The notes beneath the pieces are model-generated. The model saw only the letters and a program-made list of their open reading frames with translations. It made no database searches and was not told the DNA's origin. This document shows, in pieces, positions 1 through 8,577 of a DNA stretch of 64,000 nt. Made by a program: the position numbers and the translations under genes. This DNA is from Gp1-AA122 sp036378535 (GTDB lineage Bacteria > Acidobacteriota > Terriglobia > Terriglobales > Acidobacteriaceae): contig DASUWH010000044.1 of the NCBI GenBank assembly GCA_036378535.1, forward strand, positions 8,057 through 72,056. Direction: 5' to 3'. The number at the start of each line of letters is the position of its first letter. The stretch's first letter is position 1.

Positions 1-31
1 TGCGCCCCAGCGCAGGCGGAGTCGAGGGACC
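1..31. repeat. fragment of a dispersed intergenic repeat
   Basis: The first 31 bases contain GGAGTCGAGGGACCTTG, the distal part of the repeat core seen complete at 55901-55975 and 33131-33230. The element enters from beyond the left edge, so its full extent cannot be seen. It supplies the apparent Shine-Dalgarno-like GAGGGA in front of the first gene, which makes that gene's start uncertain. Confidence 0.5.
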
Positions 32-553
32 TTGAGTTTGAATGACACACGCGTGCGTGTCCGCATTGCAACGCTGCTGTTGGTTCTTCTTTTTAAATTA
101 TTCGCATCCGCCGAATGCATCCCTTTCACCGACGCACCCAAACACGTGGGCACCAGCAAGTGCGTGACCGGCAAGGTATTCAAAGTCGCGCGCCTCGACT
201 CCGGAACCACTTTTCTGAACTTTTGCGAAGATTTCCGCAGCTGCCCTTTTCAGGTGGTCGTATTTCGTAATGACCTGGCGCATGTGGGCGATGTCCGCCA
301 ACTGGAAGGCCGCACCATCGACATTCATGGAGACATCCAGGAATACGACCGGCGCGCCGAGATCATCTTGCGTGAAGTACGCCAGCTACGCGGCGATGCC
401 GCGCGCATTCCGCCAATGCCGAAAGGCTTCGATGTGGAGAACAAAGGCCACTTCAGCGCCGGATCGGCAAAACACCCTAAAGCGGCGAAGGCTTCGAGAA
501 AGCCAAAACACCAGACCGCGCCCGTCCAGATGGAAGACCCGGAAACACAGTAA
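32..553 (+). CDS. secreted OB-fold-like protein of unknown function
   Basis: A 173-residue protein with a hydrophobic N-terminal segment (about residues 12-27, ending near FASAEC) that looks like a signal peptide. It is followed by a compact beta-rich domain (about 30-118) with the pattern V-x-GKV, TTFLNF, VVVF and GRTIDIHGDIQEY. This resembles small extracytoplasmic OB-fold domains. The tail from about 125 is Lys/Pro/Ala-rich and probably disordered. The TTG at 32 lies at the border of a dispersed repeat; GTG at 53 would give a tidier signal peptide and is a real alternative. No catalytic residues are evident. A role in binding DNA or another polymer is only an inference from the fold. Confidence 0.6.
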   Translation: MSLNDTRVRVRIATLLLVLLFKLFASAECIPFTDAPKHVGTSKCVTGKVFKVARLDSGTTFLNFCEDFRSCPFQVVVFRNDLAHVGDVRQLEGRTIDIHGDIQEYDRRAEIILREVRQLRGDAARIPPMPKGFDVENKGHFSAGSAKHPKAAKASRKPKHQTAPVQMEDPETQ

Positions 554-610
554 TGAGTAAGACCGCAGAAAACACGCGTCTTCGCTGTCCACTACCCACC
601 AGCCACTTCC

Positions 611-1798
611 TTACACTCTTCCCCGGCGCAACTCTTCAAGCGGATACTTCGTCCCCCGCCAGACCACGCCGTCGCGGGCCAGTGTCAAGAACATGGACTG
701 CAGCAGGATGTAGATAAACAGAGTTGAACCGACAGGGTGCAGGAAAAAATAGTAAGGCCGAATCGGCGACTTCCAGGACATCCCCAGATAGATCAGAAAC
801 ATTGAGACTAGTGCGATCCCATAAGGAATGCGCGCTATACCATGACTCAGCCAAATACCCGCAAAAGGCCAGAGATTCAGAAACGCCAGTGTCAGGCACG
901 TCAGCAGCGTCCGCGGCCACTGGAACGACAGAATGGCAAAAAAGTTTTTGCTAAGGTTGCGCACCATCCCCAGCGCGCCGCGGGCCCAATACAGCGAAAT
1001 CAAATCTTCTCCGAACACGTTCCGTTGCGCGTAGCCTGCTTCTTTGACCACCTTGCCCAGCTTCATATCGTCCAGTACTTCCATTCGCAGCCGCTCGTAA
1101 GTGCCGACCGCCTCGTACACATTGCGACGCACAAGATTGAACGCGCCGATCCCCATGTGGTCCTGGGTGCTGGGATCGGCAACCTTCCACGGCCGATGCC
1201 CGAAAACAAACAAGGTTTGGAAGAACGCAATCATCATGCGCTCCCCCGGAGTCTTCATAATCACCTGCGGAAACACCACCACGTGATCGGCACTCGTGTG
1301 CTCCGCGTAATACAGCGCTCGGCGGATGGCATCCGCCTTGAAGATCACGTCCGCATCGGTGAACAGCAACCATTCACCACTGGCCTGCTGGGCCGCTGTC
1401 CACATGGCATGAGTCTTTCCCAGCCAGCCGGGAGGGAGTTCTTCAATGTGGATAACTCTCAAGTTGGTTAAAGCAGCCTCGCGGGCAGGAATGCCCGCGC
1501 CACACAAAGCTTCCATGATCTCGCCCGTGCGATCCGTTGACCGGTCGTCCACCGCGATGATTTCGTAGTTCTCGTAGTCAAGGGCGAGGAGGTTGGTCAG
1601 GGTGCGCTCGATGTCCGCTTCTTCATTGCGCGCCGGAACAATGATGGTAACGCGAAGTTTACCGCTGGGCTGGCGGTCCCACTCCGGTCGGGCGATATCG
1701 GCGATCTTACGCATTCCGATCGCCGCGTCCGCAAGACGCGAGAACCAGGCCAGGGCAAGCACACAGCCGGAAATCCACCAAAAATAGTTCCAAGCCAT
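611..1798 (-). CDS. membrane-associated family 2 glycosyltransferase, HpnB-like
   Basis: A 395-residue protein that begins with one membrane segment, followed by a GT-A glycosyltransferase domain. VTIIVPARNEEADIERTL lies near residue 50, VDDRSTDRT near 82, and the sugar-nucleotide/metal site LLFTDADV near 145. Three or four hydrophobic segments follow from about residue 290. The arrangement matches hopene-associated HpnB-type and ceramide-glucosyltransferase-like enzymes, which transfer a sugar from a nucleotide donor to a lipid at the inner membrane. No hopanoid genes are adjacent, so the acceptor is not known. It ends the leftward carA-RAYT-carB run, 8 bases after carB. Codons around 1481-1506 coincide with a palindromic repeat also found between genes at 39260-39285. 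Confidence 0.75.
   Translation of the reverse strand: MAWNYFWWISGCVLALAWFSRLADAAIGMRKIADIARPEWDRQPSGKLRVTIIVPARNEEADIERTLTNLLALDYENYEIIAVDDRSTDRTGEIMEALCGAGIPAREAALTNLRVIHIEELPPGWLGKTHAMWTAAQQASGEWLLFTDADVIFKADAIRRALYYAEHTSADHVVVFPQVIMKTPGERMMIAFFQTLFVFGHRPWKVADPSTQDHMGIGAFNLVRRNVYEAVGTYERLRMEVLDDMKLGKVVKEAGYAQRNVFGEDLISLYWARGALGMVRNLSKNFFAILSFQWPRTLLTCLTLAFLNLWPFAGIWLSHGIARIPYGIALVSMFLIYLGMSWKSPIRPYYFFLHPVGSTLFIYILLQSMFLTLARDGVVWRGTKYPLEELRRGRV
1481..1506. repeat. REP-like palindrome inside a coding region
   Basis: The 26 bases here contain GCGGGCAGGAATGCCCGC and are identical to 39260-39285, which is intergenic. The palindrome is read in frame by the glycosyltransferase on the minus strand as the residues around CGAGIPAR. 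Confidence 0.6.
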
Positions 1799-1806
1799 GG
1801 CTGGAA

Positions 1807-4800
1807 TCAGTATCCGGTTTTCTGGGCAACGCGCTCGGCGTGGAGTTGTTGCAGGGCGTGGACGTGAGTTTCGCCACGCTGCAATGCGGCGATGCCATCG
1901 GCAGCCGCGCGCGCGGTGGAAAGCGTTGTAATGGTGGGAATGTGAGCCGTCACCGCCGCCCGCCGAATCGCTTTTTCATCGAAGTACGGATCCGGGCCAT
2001 GCGGCGTGTTGATGATTAACTGCAGCCGCTCGCCCTTGATCAGGTCAACTACGTTGGGGCGCCCTTCCTTGACTTTAAACACGCGTTCCGTGGCCAGGCC
2101 CGCCTGCTCCAGAACATCCGCGGTGCCGTGGGTCGCCACCAGCTTGAAACCCATGTCCACGAAACGCCGCGCCACCTCGGCCACCTGCCGCTTGTCATGA
2201 TCGGTGACACTGATAAATACCGTACCCTGGGTAGGCAGCGTCTGCCCGGCGCTGATCTGCGCTTTGGCGAAGGCTTCCCCGAAATTGTCGGCCGCGCCCA
2301 TGACCTCGCCCGTCGACTTCATCTCCGGCCCCAGCACCGTGTCCACGCCGGGAAACTTTCCCCACGGAAATACCGGAGACTTCACGTAATAACAGCGGCC
2401 CGTATCCAGGTCAGCCGCCCGTTCGATGTTCTCCGGCAGGAATTCACGCAGCTTGCGCCCGGTCATCAGGCGAGCGGCGATTTTGGCCAGCGCTACCCCG
2501 GTCGCTTTGGAAACATACGGCACCGTGCGCGAGGCCCGCGGATTCACTTCGATCACGTAAACCTGTGCCTGTTCCGATCCATTGCCTTTGCTGCTTACAT
2601 TCGTGCGGGTAATGGCAAATTGGATGTTCATCAAGCCGATTACCTTCAGCGCCCGCGCCAGCGTAAAGGCGTAGTCGCGAATGCGCTGCAACAGGTAGTC
2701 AGGAATATCCACTGCCGGCAGGACGCAGGACGAATCGCCGGAGTGAATGCCCGCTTCTTCGATGTGTTGCATGATGCCGGCGATCACCACGTCTTCGCCA
2801 TCGCAGAGCGCGTCCACATCCACCTCGATCGCATCCTCGAGAAAGCGATCGATCAGAATGGGTCGATCCTGCGAGTACTCGACCGCCTCTTTCATGTAGT
2901 GAATGACGGATTCTTCGTCGTAGGCAATCACCATCGCCCGCCCGCCCAGAACATAGGACGGCCGCACCAATACCGGGTAGCCTACGCGTTTGGCCCCTTC
3001 CACCGCTTCTTCAATGGAAGTGGCAATGGCCCCTGGTGGCTGCGGGATATTTAATTCCTCCAGCAGCTTGCCAAAACGCTTGCGATCTTCGGCTAGATCA
3101 ATCGACTCCGGGGAGGTGCCGATAATGTTCACTCCTGCGGCTTTCAATGGAAGTGCGAGATTCAGCGGAGTCTGGCCGCCGAACTGAACGATGACTCCGA
3201 CCGGTGCTCCAGCCGAAGCTTCATGCTCGCACACGGCATACACGTCCTCCAGTGTGAGCGGCTCGAAGTAAAGACGGTCGCTCGTGTCGTAGTCGGTAGA
3301 GACCGTCTCCGGGTTGCAGTTGACCATTACGGTCTCATACCCATCCTCGCGCAGCGCGAAGGAAGCGTGGCAGCAGCAGTAATCGAACTCAATCCCCTGG
3401 CCAATGCGGTTAGGCCCGCTGCCCAGAATAATTACTTTCTTTTTGGCCGTCGGCGTTGCCTCGTCCTCTTCCTCGTACGTTGAGTACAGATAGGGAGTAA
3501 AGCTCTCGAATTCCGCCGCACACGTATCCACCCGCTTGTAAACCGGAGTGACTCCGTGCTTCTTGCGCAGGTGGCGAATCTTCTCTTGGGCGCCTTTTCC
3601 ATTGTCCAGGCGCCACACCCCGGCAAGGCGCCCATCGGAAAAACCCATGCGCTTGGCGTCCCGCACCACTTCGCCGGGAACCGATTCGAAGGGATGCTTC
3701 TCCAGTTCCATCTGCATGTCGTTGATCTCTTTCAACTGGTACAGGAACCAGGGATCGATCGACGTCATCTTGGCCAGTTGTTTGACGGTATGCCCCTGCC
3801 GCAAGGCGTAACGAACATACGACAGCCGTTCCGGATGCGGTGTGACCAGGCGCTGCGTCAGAATCTTGGGCTCAATTTTCTCCGAGCCGATTTTTCTGCC
3901 GGTCTCGAGCGCGCGCACCCCCTTGAGCAGCGCCTCTTTGAACGTGCGCCCAATGGCCATCACCTCGCCCACCGACTTCATTTGCGGGCCCAGGCCCTCG
4001 TCGGCGCCAGGAAATTTTTCGAACTGCCATTTGGGTATCTTGACCACTACATAATCGAGCGTCGGCTCGAAGCAGGCCGGCGTCTTGCGGGTGATGTCGT
4101 TAGTAATTTCGTCGAGTGTATACCCCACCGCCAGCTTGGCCGCGATCTTTGCGATCGGGAACCCGGTTGCCTTCGATGCCAGCGCCGACGACCGCGATAC
4201 GCGCGGGTTCATCTCGATCACCACCATGCGCCCGGTGGCCGGATTCACCGCGAACTGAATGTTCGATCCACCGGTCTCAACCCCAATCTCGCGGATCACC
4301 GCAATCGCCGCATCGCGCATATGCTGATACTCGCGATCGGTCAAAGTCTGGATAGGAGCGACCGTGATCGAGTCGCCCGTGTGCACGCCCATGGGATCGA
4401 AGTTCTCAATCGAGCAGACGATGATGACGTTGTCCTTCAGATCACGCATCACCTCCAGCTCGTATTCCTTCCACCCAAGGACCGACTCTTCGATCAGCAC
4501 CTCGTGTACAGGAGACAAATCCAGGCCGCGGCTCAGAATTTCCAGCAACTCTTCGCGGTTGTAAGCGATGCCGCCGCCCGTGCCACCGAGCGTGAAAGAA
4601 GGCCGGATAATAACGGGGAAGCCGATTTTGCCGGAGAATTCCAAGCCATCTTTCAGGTTGTTGACCAGCGCCGATTTCGGAACATCCAGCCCGATCCGCT
4701 GCATGGCGTCTTTGAAAAACAGCCGGTCTTCCGCCTTCTTGATCGCCTTGATATTCGCGCCAATCAGCTGCACATCATATTTTTCCAGCACTCCGCCGTC

Positions 4801-5127
4801 GGATAGCTCCATGGCCATATTGAGCGCGGTCTGCCCGCCCACCGTTGGCAACACCGCGAATCCCTTGGAGCCCATCATCTCCCGCTCGATGCGGATGATC
4901 TCGCTCACATACTCGCGCGTGATCGGCTCGATGTAAGTGCGGTCGGCAACCTCCGGGTCGGTCATGATGGTCGCCGGGTTCGAGTTCACCAGCACCACCT
5001 CATAGCCCTCCGCCTTGAGCGCCTTGCAGGCCTGCGTCCCGGAGTAGTCAAACTCCGCCGACTGGCCAATGACAATCGGGCCAGAGCCGATGATCAGAAT
5101 TTTCGAGATGTCAGTTCGTTTGGGCAT
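1807..5127 (-). CDS. carB: carbamoyl-phosphate synthase large subunit
   Basis: At 1106 residues it is slightly longer than the usual 1070-1080. It makes carbamoyl phosphate from bicarbonate, two ATP and ammonia delivered by CarA, feeding pyrimidine and arginine synthesis in the cytoplasm. The two homologous halves are clear. The N-terminal half opens with a GSGPIVIGQSAEFDYSG nucleotide loop and has an ATP-grasp domain at about 130-400. The second half restarts near 585 with GSGPNRIGQGIEFDYCC and its own ATP-grasp domain. The last 140 or so residues form the MGS-like allosteric domain. The ATG directly follows the stop of the RAYT gene (TAAATG), so translation may be coupled to it. The expected partner carA lies upstream on the same strand, beyond the transposase. 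Confidence 0.97.
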   Translation of the reverse strand: MPKRTDISKILIIGSGPIVIGQSAEFDYSGTQACKALKAEGYEVVLVNSNPATIMTDPEVADRTYIEPITREYVSEIIRIEREMMGSKGFAVLPTVGGQTALNMAMELSDGGVLEKYDVQLIGANIKAIKKAEDRLFFKDAMQRIGLDVPKSALVNNLKDGLEFSGKIGFPVIIRPSFTLGGTGGGIAYNREELLEILSRGLDLSPVHEVLIEESVLGWKEYELEVMRDLKDNVIIVCSIENFDPMGVHTGDSITVAPIQTLTDREYQHMRDAAIAVIREIGVETGGSNIQFAVNPATGRMVVIEMNPRVSRSSALASKATGFPIAKIAAKLAVGYTLDEITNDITRKTPACFEPTLDYVVVKIPKWQFEKFPGADEGLGPQMKSVGEVMAIGRTFKEALLKGVRALETGRKIGSEKIEPKILTQRLVTPHPERLSYVRYALRQGHTVKQLAKMTSIDPWFLYQLKEINDMQMELEKHPFESVPGEVVRDAKRMGFSDGRLAGVWRLDNGKGAQEKIRHLRKKHGVTPVYKRVDTCAAEFESFTPYLYSTYEEEDEATPTAKKKVIILGSGPNRIGQGIEFDYCCCHASFALREDGYETVMVNCNPETVSTDYDTSDRLYFEPLTLEDVYAVCEHEASAGAPVGVIVQFGGQTPLNLALPLKAAGVNIIGTSPESIDLAEDRKRFGKLLEELNIPQPPGAIATSIEEAVEGAKRVGYPVLVRPSYVLGGRAMVIAYDEESVIHYMKEAVEYSQDRPILIDRFLEDAIEVDVDALCDGEDVVIAGIMQHIEEAGIHSGDSSCVLPAVDIPDYLLQRIRDYAFTLARALKVIGLMNIQFAITRTNVSSKGNGSEQAQVYVIEVNPRASRTVPYVSKATGVALAKIAARLMTGRKLREFLPENIERAADLDTGRCYYVKSPVFPWGKFPGVDTVLGPEMKSTGEVMGAADNFGEAFAKAQISAGQTLPTQGTVFISVTDHDKRQVAEVARRFVDMGFKLVATHGTADVLEQAGLATERVFKVKEGRPNVVDLIKGERLQLIINTPHGPDPYFDEKAIRRAAVTAHIPTITTLSTARAAADGIAALQRGETHVHALQQLHAERVAQKTGY

Positions 5128-5679
5128 TTAGGCAGCGTTGCTCTTGGTTTTCTTCTGAGATTTGTTCTGAAGGGGCGCGCCTTCAGGCGCGCCGGGTGCG
5201 TCACCAAAATTCTGGGGCTTTAGCCCCTGAGGGACTTCATCTAATTGAATACCGGATGCTGCCGACGAGAAGGGATAACGCTCGGGCGCTTCCACCAACC
5301 GCTTCCTTATCGGGTTCTGTCGAATGTACTCGACATGCTGCGCATAGTCCTCCGCATCCCGAATGCGATGATCTGAAAATCCGGTTTGCCAAATCTCCAG
5401 GTTGGAACCAAGCTCCTTCTTGGCTCGATAGGAGAATCCGCCCTTGATGAACTGAACTGATCTTTCCAGGCTGGTCAAAGGGGTAATGAGCAAATGAATA
5501 TGGTCCGGCATGACCACGAATTCATGGAGCCGATAAGCGGAACCGCGGTAGTGATAAAGAGTGTCGAGGAAGAGCCTAGCCCACGGTTCAGCCCGAAAAA
5601 GAGCGCGTCGCCCCCAAGTTTCGGTCGTGACCATATAGGTTTGCCCGCAATGGGTCGCGTGTTCTCGTCTGGGTCTCAT
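5128..5679 (-). CDS. REP-associated tyrosine transposase (RAYT, Y1_Tnp family)
   Basis: A 183-residue single-strand HUH transposase of the family that handles REP/REPIN palindromes. The two metal-binding histidines are in MPDHIHLL (H60, H62). The probable nucleophile is Tyr118 in EYIRQNPIRKRL, where family members have YI..NP. The gene sits between carA and carB. Composite REP sequences flank it in inverted orientation at 5170-5235 and 5686-5750. The upstream REP supplies the Shine-Dalgarno-like GAGGG before the ATG. The downstream REP is translated, so residues from about 150 (QGLKPQ, GAPEGAPLQ) are repeat-encoded rather than conserved transposase. The key residues are intact, so it may be active. 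Such genes are usually single-copy housekeepers of REPs rather than aggressive insertion sequences. Confidence 0.88.
   Translation of the reverse strand: MRPRREHATHCGQTYMVTTETWGRRALFRAEPWARLFLDTLYHYRGSAYRLHEFVVMPDHIHLLITPLTSLERSVQFIKGGFSYRAKKELGSNLEIWQTGFSDHRIRDAEDYAQHVEYIRQNPIRKRLVEAPERYPFSSAASGIQLDEVPQGLKPQNFGDAPGAPEGAPLQNKSQKKTKSNAA
5170..5235. repeat. REP doublet, 3' side of the RAYT gene
   Basis: Two palindromes occur in succession: GGGGCGCGCCTTCAGGCGCG near 5172 and GGGGCTTTAGCCCCTGAGGG at 5214-5233. The same pair in the same order, read from the other strand, lies at 5686-5750. The unit is inside the 3' coding end of the transposase. Confidence 0.85.
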
Positions 5680-5685
5680 TTCGAA

Positions 5686-5750
5686 CCCTCAGGGGCTAAA
5701 GCCCCTTTCTCCTTGCACCTTTACGGCGCGCCTGAAGGCGCGCCCCTGCA
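5686..5750. repeat. REP doublet, 5' side of the RAYT gene
   Basis: CCCTCAGGGGCTAAAGCCCC is followed by GGCGCGCCTGAAGGCGCGCC. This is the inverted counterpart of 5170-5235, with a different spacer between the palindromes. It lies between carA and the transposase. On the minus strand its CTGAGGG stands a few bases before the transposase ATG. Confidence 0.85.
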
Positions 5751-5862
5751 AAACCTAAACATCCCTCGATTTTGTATTCCCGCTTCTCAGCGCTCCTGCC
5801 CCGCTCGGGGATGACAGGTCTATCTGGTCTCCCATTGCTGACTCCTGACTACCGACTCCTGA

Positions 5863-6996
5863 CTACTCTTTTTTCCACTCCTCCATCATCTTCACAAAAT
5901 CCTTGAACAAGTAATGCGAATCGTGCGGCCCCGGCGACGCCTCCGGGTGATACTGCACCGTGAACAGCGGCAGGTTCCGGTGCCGCATGCCTTCCAGCGT
6001 GTTGTCGTTCAGGTCCATGTGCGTCAGGTCAACTTCGCTCTGCGGCAGCGAATCCGGATCGACGGCGAAATTGTGATTGTGCGCCGTGATCTCGACTTTC
6101 CCGGAATGCAACTGCTTCACGGGATGATTCCCGCCGTGATGCCCGAATTTCAGCTTGTAGGTTTTGCCGCCCAGCGCAATACCCGTGAGCTGATGCCCTA
6201 AGCAAATTCCGAAGATCGGCTGCCGCCCCATCAAACGCCGGATGTTATCGACAGCATAGGTACACGGCTCCGGATCCCCAGGCCCATTCGACAGGAATAC
6301 TCCGTCCGGCTTCATGGCCAGCACATCTTCCGCCGGAGTCTCCGCCGGAACTACCGTGACCCGGCACGCTTCCCCGCGCAGTTTGCGCAGGATGTTGTGC
6401 TTGATCCCGAAGTCGTAGGCGACCACGTGAAACTTCTCAGGCACATCCTTTACCCCAACGACTTCCACCGGCTCGTGCGAGCGCTCGCCCATCTCCCAAA
6501 CGTACGGCCGCTTCGTGCTCACCACCTTGGCAAGATCCGTTCCATCCATCTTGGGAATGGATCGCGCCTTCGCCACCAGCTTTTCCGGATCGTTCTCAAT
6601 TGTCGAAATCACGCCCCGCATTACGCCGTTGTCGCGCAAATGCCGCACCAGTGCCCGCGTGTCGATGTCCGCCAGCACCGGAATCTTGAACTGCTCGAGA
6701 TACTCTTCGGCCACCTGCTGCGAGCGCCAGTTCGAACTCACCTTCGAGAACTCGCGCACAATCAGCCCCTCGATATACGGATGGGTGGCCTCGTTATCCT
6801 CAATGTTGGTTCCGTAATTTCCGATTTCCGGGTTGGTGAGAACTACGATCTGGCCGCTGTAAGAAGGATCGGTGAATATTTCCTGGTAGCCGGTGATGGA
6901 AGTATTGAAAACGACTTCGCCGTAACATTCGCCTTTGGCGCCGTAGCCTTTGCCGCGGAAGACGCGCCCGTCCTCCAGCGCAAGGATTGCCTGCAT
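5863..6996 (-). CDS. carA: carbamoyl-phosphate synthase small (glutaminase) subunit
   Basis: The 377 residues match the family length of about 380. It hydrolyses glutamine and channels ammonia to CarB. The N-terminal CPSase domain (1-150) has the typical FNTSITGYQEIFTDPSY. The class I glutamine amidotransferase domain occupies about 190-370, with LSNGPGDP, the nucleophile Cys265 in FGICLGHQL, and the His/Glu pair in QYHPEASPGP. The start is supported by GGAG seven bases before the ATG. carB is normally adjacent; here the RAYT gene and its REP units fall between them, 183 bases downstream of the carA stop. Confidence 0.97.
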   Translation of the reverse strand: MQAILALEDGRVFRGKGYGAKGECYGEVVFNTSITGYQEIFTDPSYSGQIVVLTNPEIGNYGTNIEDNEATHPYIEGLIVREFSKVSSNWRSQQVAEEYLEQFKIPVLADIDTRALVRHLRDNGVMRGVISTIENDPEKLVAKARSIPKMDGTDLAKVVSTKRPYVWEMGERSHEPVEVVGVKDVPEKFHVVAYDFGIKHNILRKLRGEACRVTVVPAETPAEDVLAMKPDGVFLSNGPGDPEPCTYAVDNIRRLMGRQPIFGICLGHQLTGIALGGKTYKLKFGHHGGNHPVKQLHSGKVEITAHNHNFAVDPDSLPQSEVDLTHMDLNDNTLEGMRHRNLPLFTVQYHPEASPGPHDSHYLFKDFVKMMEEWKKE

Positions 6997-7127
6997 TGAA
7001 GCTCCAGGGAGTGGATTTTATCGATTTTAGCAGGGATGCTGAATTGGCGGAAGCTGTGAATATCTGGTCTTAACTCAGATCTTTGGTCTCAGTTGTTCGC
7101 CGTAAGAGACTCCTGACACCTGAGCTT

Positions 7128-7721
7128 CTATCGCAGCCTTCCCAGCTTGTCCATCGGCCAATAGCCGAACACCGCCTTGCCGTAGATAAAACTCTCCCTC
7201 ACCGGCCCGAAATCCCGGCTGTCGTTCGACATGCTGCGATGGTCGCCCAATACGAAGAACGAACGCGCCGGAACGATCTGCTCCGGATAGGAGCGCTCGT
7301 CTTCATAGGGCGCTGGAACATAGTCCTCGTCGAGGCGTCTCCCGTTCACAAAGACCTGTCCATCGTCGATGCGTATGCGATCGCCCGCTACCCCGATCAC
7401 GCGCTTGATGTAGCTTTTCGACGGATCGCGAGGATAGCGAAATACCACGATGTCGCCGCGCTCGATCGGTTCCAGCCGGTAAACGAATTTGTTGACGAAG
7501 ATGCGCTCCTGGTCCAGAAGGCAGGGCATCATGCTGGTGCCTTCCACCTTCACCGGCTGGTACAGGAATATGATGATGAAAGCCGAAATGGCCAGCGAGA
7601 TTACCAGATCGCGAAGCCATACCGCCAACACCGGCATGGTCCGGGGCGGCGACAGTGGTGCTGTGACCGGCGGCTCGGCGGCAAGAGTCGCAGCATCTTC
7701 CACATCTGGCATATTGCTCAT
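7128..7721 (-). CDS. lepB: signal peptidase I
   Basis: With the ATG at 7721 the protein has 197 residues. It removes signal peptides from exported proteins at the outer face of the inner membrane. One membrane segment lies at about 37-55. The catalytic Ser63 is in GTSMMP, and the general-base Lys106 is in YIKRVIGVAGD. The C-terminal VLGDHRSMSNDSRDFG box E is present. The frame stays open upstream to 7790, but those residues are not typical and the MSNMP start agrees better with family N-termini. It follows 127 bases upstream of carA on the same strand and may not share its transcript. Confidence 0.95.
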   Translation of the reverse strand: MSNMPDVEDAATLAAEPPVTAPLSPPRTMPVLAVWLRDLVISLAISAFIIIFLYQPVKVEGTSMMPCLLDQERIFVNKFVYRLEPIERGDIVVFRYPRDPSKSYIKRVIGVAGDRIRIDDGQVFVNGRRLDEDYVPAPYEDERSYPEQIVPARSFFVLGDHRSMSNDSRDFGPVRESFIYGKAVFGYWPMDKLGRLR

Positions 7722-7833
7722 TGTAGTACGAACCCTGCCTTCACTTCGAGCGTGCCTCCATTGGGCAGGATTTGCCCACGTTATGACCACTTGCGCGGCT
7801 TAAGTTAAAATAGCGGCACCGAGGTTAGAAGCA

Positions 7834-8292
7834 ATGCTGCAGCGTGTCCTTACAGTGATTTTCCTGTTCCTGGTCACAATGACGGTTTCAGCTCAATGGC
7901 GCTTCCAGGAAGAAGATCAAGGCGTGCCCGCCTTCAACCCGGCGCCGCCGAAGCCGGGCGCCAAGCTCCCGCCCATACTCGCTAAGGAACAGTTATGGGG
8001 CAGCAACAGCCAGTATCCCTTTCAGGCTCATGCCTACGAGTTGGCAGCCAGGATTCCTGCCGTTCTGCACCAGCAACCGTGTTACTGCTATTGTGATCGC
8101 GGTATGGGACACAACAGCCTGCGCAGCTGCTTTGCGGGGACCCATGGCGCCGAATGTGCCACCTGCTTGAAGGAGCTCTACTACAGCTACGTGGAGCATA
8201 AGAAGGGCAAGACGGCTAAACAAATCCGCGCCGGCATTATCAAGGGAGAATGGAAACAGATCGACCTGCAGTCCGCAGCGTCGATCAACTAA
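7834..8292 (+). CDS. secreted protein with a PCYCGC-like cysteine motif
   Basis: A 152-residue protein with a signal peptide (about residues 1-20, cut near VSAQW), a Pro-rich linker, and a conserved block from about residue 75. That block contains QQPCYCYCDRGMGHNSLRSC followed by HGAECATCLKE. The Cys/His spacing resembles the PCYCGC-motif family of uncharacterised exported proteins, in which the cysteines probably bind a metal or form disulphides. It has no lipobox. It is divergent from lepB. The function is unknown, and the family assignment rests on the motif only. Confidence 0.7.
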   Translation: MLQRVLTVIFLFLVTMTVSAQWRFQEEDQGVPAFNPAPPKPGAKLPPILAKEQLWGSNSQYPFQAHAYELAARIPAVLHQQPCYCYCDRGMGHNSLRSCFAGTHGAECATCLKELYYSYVEHKKGKTAKQIRAGIIKGEWKQIDLQSAASIN

Positions 8293-8577
8293 AGTCGTTG
8301 GCGAGCGCCACGTGCTGCTTGCTTCCGCTTTGTCCGTGACAATTTGAGCTGCAGACCGCAGATGGAAGCCAGTCGGCAGTTTGACGCATTCCCGGTTTCG
8401 GGCGTATAAAGCGTAACCGCGCCCATGCTTTTCCACAGGTCGTCGGCTTCGAAGCGGGTAATTTGTGATCGAGAGGCGGCCGATAAGCCTGGAGTACGCG
8501 CACATGTTATGGTGAGCTTGGACATTTAAATTCAATAGGATCTTATACTTACTCACGTGCAAGGAAGAGTGCTACAA

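Noticed and set aside
2128..4806. Long open frames antisense to carB
   Set aside because: carB is unmistakable over the entire stretch; the antisense translations are Arg/His-rich shadows without family motifs.
8293..8577. Minus-strand open frames between the PCYCGC-like and TPR genes
   Set aside because: They are short, overlap neighbouring genes and lack start signals; nothing else was recognised in this stretch.
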